A stretch of 64,000 nt of DNA from Cunninghamella blakesleeana (Eukaryota > Mucoromycota > Mucoromycetes > Mucorales > Cunninghamellaceae). Below the pieces are notes generated by a model. That model saw only the letters and a program-made list of their open reading frames with translations. It was not told where the DNA came from and did no database searches. Both the position numbers and the translations under genes were made by a program. Every line of letters begins with the position of its first letter. Position 1 is the first letter of the stretch. The stretch lies in the NCBI GenBank assembly GCA_017871115.1, contig JAFCIZ010000005.1:372001-436000 (forward strand). Reading direction: 5' to 3'. Positions 36,897-46,558 of this stretch are shown in pieces.

Positions 36897-37719
36897 AATG
36901 GTATATATAAAAATATAAATAGAAATATAAAATAAAAATAAAAAAGAACTATAAAAAAAGAAAAGAGAGCGAAAAAATAGTAGCAGAAAATTTTTTCATA
37001 AAAAACACGGGATTTTAATTTTTTTGCGCAATAGCGGTGTTTACTTGATGTAAGTAAGGATAATCATCCTGCTCTTTTTTTAATATAAATGTATATGTTA
37101 TTATTTAAATATGCTTCACTTTTACTATAAGCAATTTATTAAATAATTAAAAAAACAACATAAAAATTAATGAAAATCACTTAAAATAATAATTTTTTTT
37201 CAGTATTGAAATTACTGTTAACGATATTACAACAAAATTCGTCTAAGAAGGTATAGTTTAAAAAAATATTTCTTTCTTTGATATTAATATTGCTGTGTTT
37301 TTATTATTACAATTAATATTATTTAGTATGACTCTTTTATAAACAAGCTTACTTGAAAGTTTTAATGCTTAACCTAATGCACTGTATATATATATATATA
37401 TATAAATAATTAATAACAATAATAAAGCACGACAAGAAAAAAAAAAAAATAGCTACTCTCTAAGTACTTCTTTTTATTACTTCCTAGAATCATTTGTTGT
37501 ACGCTCATAAAACTGTTGCTATTAAATATCTACTATATCATTGAAAAATTATTTGTTATACAACATGATTCAATTAGAAGTTTAGTTAAAACAAATGGTA
37601 AAATAAATTATCGGTGTATAGATTATATGGTTATATAAACATATATATTATTTTAAAATTCGATGCATATCAACTAAAAAAAAAACTTGCATTATTTAAA
37701 GCAAAGAAACAAATAAATA
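36897..37719. other. spacer upstream of the Lrp1/C1D-like gene
   Basis: The first ~140 bp is the promoter portion duplicated near 41795-41935. The rest is AT-rich with (TA)n at about 37385-37403. Nothing coding recognised. Confidence 0.5.
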
Positions 37720-38163
37720 AAAGTAGTTGAAGCATTATTTAATGGTCATAGAGCTTTATACGGACGATATGATTTATTTCTTGATCAATATTTATATGAA
37801 GACGTGATTTTTGTCTGTAAAGAACTTGTGTTGCTACAACCTGGAAAACATATTATGCATTTAAAAATATGCTGAATTTTTATATGCATTTAAAAATTAT
37901 TTTTTGGAATTAAATCACCATTATAAATTTTTAGAATTATTCACTGGTACATTACAAAAGAAACCTGGGATGAGAAAGAAAAAAACTGACCATGGAAATA
38001 TCTTGTTCTGCTTTTTAATGCTAAATGGAAGAAAGATAGAAAAAAAGCTATGTATATTCTATCTAAATTTATACAATAAAACTAACTATTTTTTATTTTT
38101 TTTTTATTTTATCTTTTCATTTTTTAATAATATTTTTCAACAATTTAAAAAAGTTGCTTCATA
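37720..38163 (+). pseudogene. relic of an unrecognised protein gene
   Basis: A frame opening after an acceptor-like AAAAG at ~37723 reads VVEALFNGHRALYGRYDLFL and on through DVIFVCKELVLLQPGKHI, then hits a stop at 37873. A second frame picks up in the same style (KNYFLELNHHYKFLELFTGT) and runs to 38163. Between them the 14-mer atgcatttaaaaat is directly repeated (37855-37868, 37884-37897), so a small duplication appears to have broken the frame. Composition is coding-like at first but decays into poly-T-rich sequence. I do not recognise the family. It lies directly upstream of P450 D, whose promoter must therefore be short or overlap the relic. Confidence 0.5.
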
Positions 38164-38647
38164 ACTGTAGGTCAGGTTAAAGGTATAGCTATTTTTAATC
38201 TCAATCATTTTTTCATATATGTTTTCAATGAATATAAATACATTAACCAAAAAAGACGCTATAGTTATTTATATTACTGTTCTAAGGTAAAAAATTAATA
38301 ATTTGAATCTATTTTTTTTTTAATTTTACCTTTTAGATATACTGCACACGTAAAACCATTACCCAAGTCAAATGTAGGAAACAGAAATCTTAAAAACACC
38401 ATGAAAAAAATGTATGGTAAGCTGTAGCCAATAAAAACAGGTTGCATAGGATATATATAAATGCCGAACGGATAACTTATCCTAACCAATAATAATTCGA
38501 GAATTTTATCTAAAACAGGAAATATTCGTCAATACTGCAGCTTGGGATTATTTTTTAATGCAGCCTTAACTCAAATCATATAAATATTCAGTGTAAAGTT
38601 ATTTTTCTTTTCTTTTTCTTTTATTTTAAGATATATATATATCTTAC
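38164..38647. other. upstream region of P450 D
   Basis: About 480 bp. The segment ~38353-38425 (accattacccaagtcaaatg and on) aligns with the reverse complement of ~49860-49935 upstream of P450 E, so part of the ancestral promoter is kept in both copies. Confidence 0.5.
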
Positions 38648-41325
38648 ATGGAAAAAAAAATGAATAGCTTATTTCAAAAATATCAAGAAAACTTCAATTC
38701 TTTATCGGTTGTTAATAAATTAAAAAATCATAAAACATCGATTAGTATAGCTATATCTTTAGTTCTACTTAATTCTATATATGGAAAATACTTTATTCCT
38801 CCAAAACAACTTAGGCATATTCCTCATATCAATTTTTTTAAATTTGTCAGAAAGGTTCTTCGAGGCGTATCTTATAAATCAATATCAAGAGAATTAGCTG
38901 AACCATTATACAAGCAAAAGAAAAGTGGTGAAATGTACTTAAAGAAGGAAAGACTAGGATGGACTGTTGTTGTAGTTAACCCTGAAGATGCAAAGCAGGT
39001 GTTTTTGAAATCAGGTAACTATTATTATTCGCTATTTATTAGGGTTAAGAATTTTCATCATTTAACATTTTTATTATACTTATTTATAGATCTTTTTAGT
39101 AAAGCGGAAGTGCCTTTCCCTAAGGGTTCTCTGGCATATAAATACATTCGAAGTGACAATTTAGCATTAGTTAGTGATAAAGATGAATGGAAAAAACACC
39201 GTATGGTAAGTAACAAATAAATCATCATATTATTAGGAAAAAAATAGTACTTCGTATTAACAATATATTCTTTTTTTTAATGGATTCTGTTATATTAGAC
39301 TGTTAATCCTGCTTTTCATCGACACATGCCAGTTAAATTATTTGCAGAGTATGCTCATCGTGTTTTTGATGTGATTGACAATAGTAATGAATCATCTATG
39401 GATGTAAATATGCTTATGGAAAGATTTACTTTAGATGTAAGAATAGTTATGATATAATAATATAAATATATATTTTTAAGTTTTCATTTTATAAACTCAC
39501 ATTATATATATATTTTTAAAAAAATAGATCATTGGCAAAGCTGGTTTTGGGTTTGATTTTAATTCTCTAAATGAAAAAAATAATGAATGGGTAGAAACAT
39601 ATCACACTATCAAGGATGCATCACAAAATCCAATTTTTTTCTTTTTTCCCTTCCTTGAAACAAAACTATTGTGGTTATTTCCTCGTAGAAGGTATGCACA
39701 TACCCTGGTTAAAAAATTCTATGACAAACTGGAAAATATTATTGAAAATAAAAGACAACATTTGAAGACTCAAAAAGAGGTATCAAGTATTGAAGATGCC
39801 GAAAAAGATCTTTTAACTCTCATGTTGGAAAATGAATCGTCTGGCCAAAATTCTCTCACTAATGCTGAATTAAAAAGCAATATTAATCTTTTCTTTATTG
39901 GTAAGTCAATATTTTTGTTATATTAACATTTTTCTTTGCTTATTATTTCAATTATATAAATATATGTATGCATGTGTGTATTTACATAAACCACTACTAA
40001 TGACCATTCTTATTTTCTTATTTATTTTGTTTCTTTTGAAAAAAAAAAAAAATAGCGGGGTAAAATACAGCCTTGAATGCAATATAGTATTTATGAATAA
40101 ATATATTTTAATATAAAATAACCTTTTTTTATTTATTTACTAACCAATTGCTTTAGTCATGATACGACTGCCAATTCTTTATCTGCAATTATGTATTACC
40201 TTGCCAAACATCAAGATATTCAACAACGAGCAAGGGAAGAAGCTATCAATGTACTTGGTGATGAACCTGTCAATATTTATCCTACTATTGAAGACACCAA
40301 GAAATTAGTTTATATTAATCAAATCATCAAGGAAGTTTTACGAATCAGTAATTAAAAAAAAAGAAAAGAAAAAATAGCGTTGAACATATATATTTCTTTT
40401 AAAAAAGTATTACAGGAGTTTATTATGGTTTTATTTATAAACATTTTTTTTTTTTAGGTGGCCCAGTTACTCAAATCACTCCGCGTATTACAAAAGAAGA
40501 CACCGTATTATCTGGAACATTTATACCTAAAAATACGCCTATAGTAGTTAATATGTCTGGTCTTCATCACAATGAAAATGTATGGAAGGATCCTTATACT
40601 TTTAATCCAGACAGATTTGGTCCTGATAATGAAGCTATACAAAAAAACCGTGATGGACTTACATGGTAATAATAGTAATAATAATATATGTATACAGTTA
40701 GATATATATGGTTGTATAATACAGACATTAATCATTTTACTTTTATTATTATTACTATTCTTTACCTATTAATTAATGAATATATAGGGCACCTTTTGCA
40801 AGGTAAGTAAAAATTTAATAAGAGATATAGTCGTAAATTTATTTTATTTTATAATATTTATATTTTATTTATTTTATTTATTTTAATTTATTCTATTTTA
40901 TAACATTTAATTTTTTAATCTTTCTTTCTTTTTTTTATAGTGGTTCAAGGTAAATTAAATTTATAAACATAAATATTATCATATCAATGGAAAAAAAAAA
41001 ATAAAACAATTATTTATTAATGTTATTTATTTATTTATTACTTTGGTTAGACAATGCATTGGTATGAACTTTAGTTTAGCCGAACAACGCGTTATGCTAT
41101 CAAGTATTTGTAAGTTTATATGAAAATGAATACATATATATATAGTTTTTGCAATTATAAAAGACAACAATTTATACATACATCTTTTCTTTTACGAATT
41201 TTATAGTGCGCAAATATGAATTTTCTTTACCTGAAAATACAATCCATAAAGACGAGTTAATCACTAATAATATTGGCGTTTTACAACCTATTGATTTAAA
41301 GATCATTTTTAAGGCTAGATATTGA
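38648..41325 (+). CDS. cytochrome P450 D, 11 exons, paralogue of E
   Basis: Exons: 38648-39014, 39090-39205, 39299-39436, 39528-39900, 40056-40059 (4 nt), 40157-40347, 40458-40665, 40788-40802 (15 nt), 40941-40949 (9 nt), 41051-41109 and 41207-41325; 532 aa. The first ATG gives MEKKMNSLFQKYQ; paralogue E starts at the equivalent of the second Met (38660), so that start is also possible. An N-terminal hydrophobic segment (SIAISLVLLNSIY) anchors it in the ER. Motifs: AGHDTT in the I-helix (~332-337), KEVLR (ExxR), FNPDRF, and the haem loop PFASGSRQCIG with Cys at ~476. The I-helix and haem motifs both depend on microexons. It resembles microsomal CYP4/CYP3-like-clan fungal P450s and is a different family from genes A-C. 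Substrate unknown. Confidence 0.9.
40056..40059 (+). other. 4-nt microexon (CGGG) of P450 D
   Basis: Lies between acceptor AAATAG and donor GTAAAA. ATT-G + CGGG + T-CAT-GAT reads I-A-G-H-D-T-T. Skipping it destroys the universal P450 oxygen-activation motif and the frame. Confidence 0.85.
40941..40949 (+). other. 9-nt microexon (TGGTTCAAG) of P450 D
   Basis: Lies between a pyrimidine-rich acceptor and donor GTAAAT. It completes A-P-F-A-S-G-S-R-Q-C around the haem ligand and follows a 15-nt exon (40788-40802). Confidence 0.85.
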
Positions 41326-41561
41326 TTTTAAGTTACAAAATGCTTAATGATACAGCCATTTTACTCTAATAATATTATTAACTATATATAAAACTTTAAA
41401 AGGTAATTATTATTAACAAATGGATAAAGTGAAAAAAACTCAAGCAAAAATGGAAGAAGTGAAAACATAAAGATCAGCGAAATAAGAAAAGAAATATATA
41501 GAGAGGATAAAAAATCTAACTTCAATCTTTTTTTTATGTAAAATAATTACGGTTACCACTA
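41326..41561. other. 3' flank of P450 D
   Basis: AT-rich sequence with no recognised feature. Confidence 0.4.
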
Positions 41562-41700
41562 AATTTTAAAATGGATCTTGAATAATCCCCGCTTTTTTCC
41601 TTCTTTTCCCTCTTTGCTTTTCTTTTCTTTTTTTTCTAATAATACATTTATAAAAATACCTTTATTTTTTTATATTATTACTTTACATAATAAAGATTCA
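41562..41700 (+). repeat. diverged copy of the UBC12 promoter region
   Basis: Aligns by eye with 54172-54350. Shared order: AAAA(T/C)G(G/A)ATCTTG then AATCC, long pyrimidine tracts, CTAAT(A)ATACATTTATAAAAATAC and TTTTTTATATTA. The end (ACATAATAAAGATTC) corresponds to the UBC12 start region (ACACAATGATTAAGATT), so the start codon is lost. No downstream UBC12 coding sequence follows. Confidence 0.55.
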
Positions 41701-41719
41701 AATATTTATTTATTTATTT

Positions 41720-41935
41720 ATTAGATCGATTCTGGTTTTTATGGCTCTGATGCCTTTTTTTGCTGTTGTAAATTCTTTTGTATTAACATCCATAATGATA
41801 TATATAGATATAATTATAAATATAAATATTAAAATAAAAAAAGAAATATAAAAAAGAGAAGTAAAATAGCAGCAGAAAATTTTTTATAAAGAAATGAGTT
41901 TTAATTTTAATTTTTTTGCGTATTGGTGACAGTAA
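41720..41935 (-). pseudogene. truncated copy of the 5' end of the Lrp1/C1D-like gene
   Basis: An ATG at 41793 (minus) opens MDVNTKEFTTAKKGIRAIKT, against MDVNTEEFTTAKKGIKALKN of the intact gene, then stops after about 28 codons in a TAAA-rich tract. The homology continues upstream into the promoter to about 41935 (GCAGAAAATTTTTT and TTTTTTTGCG blocks). The rest of the gene is absent. Substitutions are mostly conservative, so the copy may have been under selection or is young. Confidence 0.8.
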
Positions 41936-42084
41936 TTTTTTTATATTATAAAAAAAGATTTAAGTTAGATTTTTTCTCTCTATATTTTATTTCTTTGTCC
42001 TTGTTTCGTTGACCTTTTTTTTTTTTTCTTTTTTTTTTCTCTCTCTCTTTATTTATTAATTATAATCACCTTTTAGAGTTTTAT

Positions 42085-44383
42085 ATGACACCAGCTGAAA
42101 GTACTTCTGGTAATAATTCTCAACTAAATGAATCTTCACATTTTGGTGCTGATAGTGTGATATTAAAACTTTTGAAGTTAGTAATATAAACTTGACAATG
42201 AAACATATTTTAGCAATATATATATATATGTTATTTTGTCTTTTTTTTTTTATTAAAAAAAAAAAAAATGAAAGATGAAAAGAGAAAAGTGTGTATAACA
42301 GTTACTAATTGTTTATTTTTATTTAAATTTGTATTTATATATTTTCAAATTATATTAGAGTGATCCCAGATTTAACGTTTTTAACTAAAGAATATAGAGA
42401 AGATAAACGCTTTCTTGAACTTCTTCAACCTACTATAACTAATAATTCAAGCGAAGATACACGTAACCAATAATAATATTCGATATAATATTTACGTAAT
42501 AAAAATTTCTAGAACTCTGTCTTAACTTATTATTAATTTGAATAGGTGGACGAGTCGCAGAAAAAGAAGAAGCATGTCAGAAAAAATTAGAAAGGTAAAA
42601 ATCAAATATTACCAACTATCAAAAAAAAAGAAAAGCTCAAAAAAAAAGAAAGAGAAGGTGGAAACTATTATTTAACTTTTTTATTATATATCTATATATA
42701 TGTTTATATAAATACAGTATTACTACACTTGAAACGCAAAGTGTCAATATAGTGAACGACATATTACACATTATCCAATTAAAGGTTCAGCAAGACTTAT
42801 TTACAGATTTTGAAAATTATGGAAAACATGTTCGAAGTGATATGGATACTATTAATTTAAAAATGGATGAAAAACTTGATCAAATAAAACTAAATGGACA
42901 TGTAGATATCAATAATTTTAAAAATGACATGATAGCAGAAATGGAAAAAATTAATAAAGAAACTAAGGAAATAAAAACGGTTCAAATAAAAAGCTATGAT
43001 GATTTAAAGGATCGTATTCACAGAATATCTGATAGTTTAAAAAGAGTAGAAAAATCAGAATGGGGAAGTACTGGCACCATCAATAAATTCATGGAATCTG
43101 CTGGACCTATTCTTAAAGAAAAACTCATTTTACCAGAGATTGAAAAGATCGAAAAGCAACTGCAACAGCAATTACAGGCGCAGCAATCTAGTAATATATC
43201 TGCGAATAATGAATCAGTGTTATCAAAGTTGGATACCATTCAATCACAAATAAAATCGCTGAATACCTTAACAGTATCCCATAAAAATTCCATTGAATAT
43301 TTAGAATCTGAATTAATACAATTGAAAGCAAGAGAGCAAAATAGACCTATTGAATGGCAAGAAACTCAGAATAAGGTTGATCGTGGCCTTTTAGTAGCCA
43401 ATGAAATTCAAAATGAACTGAACTCATTAAAAAAGACAATGGACACATATGAAGCCAAAATAAACGAAATGAACCCTATTTTACGTAGTATTTTAAGGAT
43501 CAATAATGAAAAAGGTGTCCCTGAAGAGGAAATTGAAATAGCTAGAACTCTTGCCAATGGTGAAAAAATCATGAATTTGGAACACGATGCTATTCTTTTA
43601 CGTAGTAGAATTAACGCTTTGGATTCAAAATTAAAGTTAGAAAATACAGATTTAAAACGAAAATTTGATCAAATGAATGCCGCCATTGCATCCAAATTGA
43701 AACCTTCACCGAGAGCCATTTGTAATAAAAACATCAATGACAACAACAACAATGACAATAGTAATGATAATAATAATTCTTTAAGTAATGAATCATCACC
43801 TCTGCATAAAAGGCAACGCATTGAAAATACAACAGATCTTGTAACAAATAAGAATAATAATAATGAAGCCATGATAATCACTTTACAAACAAATATTAAA
43901 CAAATGGATCATAAATTACAAACATTAGTCGATTTTATACATCAATTCAAAGATACAATCTTAAGTGAAAACTTCCCTGTAAATTTAGAACAACACATAT
44001 TCGATATACAAACCGCACTAGAGTAAGTTTATTTTTATTTATATGCAGATAAAGAGAGGATAAAAATAGTTAAATTTTTAGTGATGTTATATTTATTTTT
44101 ATTTTTATTTTTTCAAAATATACGCGTTTATTATAGTAATCATTATAATATGTTGCAATTTTTAATTGACCCTATTGGCCAGCCATCGTTATCAACAACT
44201 TCGTCTTCCATTGTACAAAATGGTTCGAAAGATCAAAATAAAAAAGATGAACAATCGCAAAGTATATCACCGGTCATGATTAATGTTATCAAAAAAATGG
44301 TGGACTATCAAACGGAATTACAAATAGAACCATTGAAAGCAAGAATTAAAGAATTAGAAAATCAATTAAAAGAAAAAAATTAG
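42085..44383 (+). CDS. large coiled-coil protein, unrecognised
   Basis: Five exons (42085-42176, 42359-42462, 42546-42594, 42718-44022, 44137-44383) encode 598 aa. The N-terminus (SVILKLLKVIPDLTFLTKEYREDKRF) is a short conserved-looking helix pair. From ~80 to ~400 it is predominantly coiled coil (heptad-rich KINKETKEIKTVQIKSYDDL, IEKQLQQQLQAQQ and SLKKTMDTYEAKINEM). Then comes an Asn/Asp-rich linker with a basic KRQR cluster that could be a nuclear signal, and a final coiled coil ending KELENQLKEKN. Such architecture is common in kinetochore, spindle-pole and chromatin scaffold proteins, but no family is identifiable by eye. The first donor is GTTAGT, needed to keep the frame. The promoter lies just after the duplicated UBC12/C1D fragments. 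Confidence 0.8.
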
Positions 44384-44849
44384 TCGTTTAACTTTTATAT
44401 ATTTATATTTTTAATTTTTTAATTTAATTTTTTTTATTACCATTCCTTTTTATTCAATGGTAATTTGTGTATATATAATATAATTTTCTTTTTTCTTTTT
44501 ATTGTTTTATTATTTCATTAATATTATCAATTTTTAACTTTCCTTTTTTTCCCTTTTCTTTTTTAATTACATATACAAAATTAAAAATAACAAAAAATAA
44601 TTTTCTCGCTGTATTATGTAATTATATTTACTAAATTGACTGATTTTTTTATTAAAAATATTATATATAAAAAGACCATTTACTTATAATCGATTTACTG
44701 TCCTGGTTATATATATCTATACATTGATCAAGGGGTCCTATGCCTATTATCATACTAATATTATTTAAATTTAATAATAGAAACTTTATATTTATGTATA
44801 AACATGTATACTTGATTAAAATCTAAAATAAAGTTTATTTTATTTTATT
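44384..44849. other. spacer between convergent genes
   Basis: 3' flanks of the coiled-coil gene and the esterase gene; AT-rich, no feature recognised. Confidence 0.6.
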
Positions 44850-46193
44850 TTATTCGTTCAAAAAACAAGATATAGCATTGATAGTTTGTTTATATTGAGG
44901 TGTTTCTAAATGTTCGGTGATGAAGCTATGAGGTGTACCCAAAAGACGTATAGCATTGATTTCCACACCTACTTGAGCTAAATTCCGGGCATAAGCTTCC
45001 CCTTCATCACGTACTATGTCGCATTCTGCTGTTAAAATAAGTGTTTTAGGCAAATGTTTCAATTGTGTTGGTGTAGCTATTAAAGGTGCTCGACGAATGT
45101 CATTAAAAGTAGGATGATCTTGTTCTTCATAACCTTCACCTAAATAAGCAGTGTGATGTTGTTTCATTTCTTCTCTTGTATAAGGATAATCGCCATCACC
45201 ATATAAATGGTATGACTCATATTCTTTTCGTTGTCGTGCTACTCCTGGATAAATAAGTACTTGTCCTGAAAATTTTTTCTGCTCCGCATTACGCTGTTTC
45301 AATAAAACTTTTAATAATAGTTATAATAATAATAATGATTGTATATTAAGTATATATATTAATAGATTAAAATATGATTGGTTTCAAAATAATAATAATA
45401 ATAATAATAATAATATAAACTTACTCACAGTTGCTGCGGTAAGATTTCCACCAGCACTATCTCCGCCAATAAAGATTTTTTCGATATTTATATTTAATTC
45501 TTTTCCATGCTGATAAATCCAAAGAACAGAAGAATAACATTCCTCAACAGGAACTGGGAATTTGGATCCAGGTGAAAGATGGTAATCAATAAATACCACA
45601 TTGACTTTGGCTTTCACTGCAATCTATATATCAAAAGATGAAGAAAGAAAGAAAATAGTGTTTAAAATAATTAAAATGTAATGAAATACTAAAAAAAAAA
45701 AAAAACGAATATCATCATGATATGATTCAAATTACATCTTTAATAAATTTTTCGTATCTCGTATAATCTCCCGATGTATATCCACCTCCATGTCTATGGT
45801 AAAATTATTCATAATTAAAATATAATAAAAAAATAATGGAATTAATTCATCAATAATACTTTTATACAGATAAAAGTAAAAGGAAAAAGAATAAAAAAAG
45901 GTGATGTAATATTTTACTTACATATAAATCAAAGTGGGTAAGAACTGATTGGGATTATTGCCATTTTCAGGAAAAATAGGAAAAGTTGTTTTTAATAGGA
46001 GGGTTGATTTTTTTGGTTGACCTTCTAAAGTCTGTTCAAGTTTTACGTCAATGATTTTTTCTTTTACAATAACGTTGCTTGGCATAGATTTTCTTTCGCT
46101 ATTATTCATTTTTTCTTCGTTTTCATGAAGTGATTGTTCAAGTTGAAATAAGTGTTGGTAAACCGGAAACATATGTTCTTTTTTCATAGCCAT
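44850..46193 (-). CDS. alpha/beta-hydrolase, hormone-sensitive-lipase-type esterase
   Basis: Four exons (46193-45922, 45793-45736, 45623-45425, 45307-44850) encode 328 aa. It shows the HSL (abhydrolase_3) signature: oxyanion HGGGYTSG split at the exon 1/2 junction, YHLSPGSKFP, the nucleophile elbow GDSAGG in exon 3, the catalytic Asp in ECDIVRDEG and His in GTPHSF. The length suits soluble family members, and no signal peptide is evident. It should hydrolyse short-chain or neutral-lipid esters; the true substrate is unknown. It lies between the convergent P450s D and E, but nothing shows a shared pathway. Confidence 0.9.
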
Positions 46194-46558
46194 TTTTAAA
46201 AATAAATAGACAGGTAGAAAATTATAGTTTTGCTTTATTTATTTATTTATTTAAAAAAAAAAAAAATAGTGAAAGAAAAGTGGAAAAAGAGAGTTGAAAA
46301 GTAAAATTTGGTTTTTAAATCTTTAAAAAAATCGGAGTTTTAAAGGAATCATTATTTTTTATGCGAGTTGTAAATTGAAAATGCTCACTTTTTAACGAGT
46401 ATATTGGTGGTAACTAAATATTTTTTATTGATAATAATATTGTAATTTAAAAGGAGAGCGTAAAATAAAATAGTAACTTCAAAAAAGTATATTATTTAAT
46501 AATCAATAGTATTATTAAAGTAAAATAGTCGCGTCATTAAACCTTTTGTGAAATAAAA
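46194..46558. other. spacer between the esterase promoter and the P450 E 3' end
   Basis: 365 bp of AT-rich sequence with a poly-A run at about 46253-46266; no gene. Confidence 0.55.
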
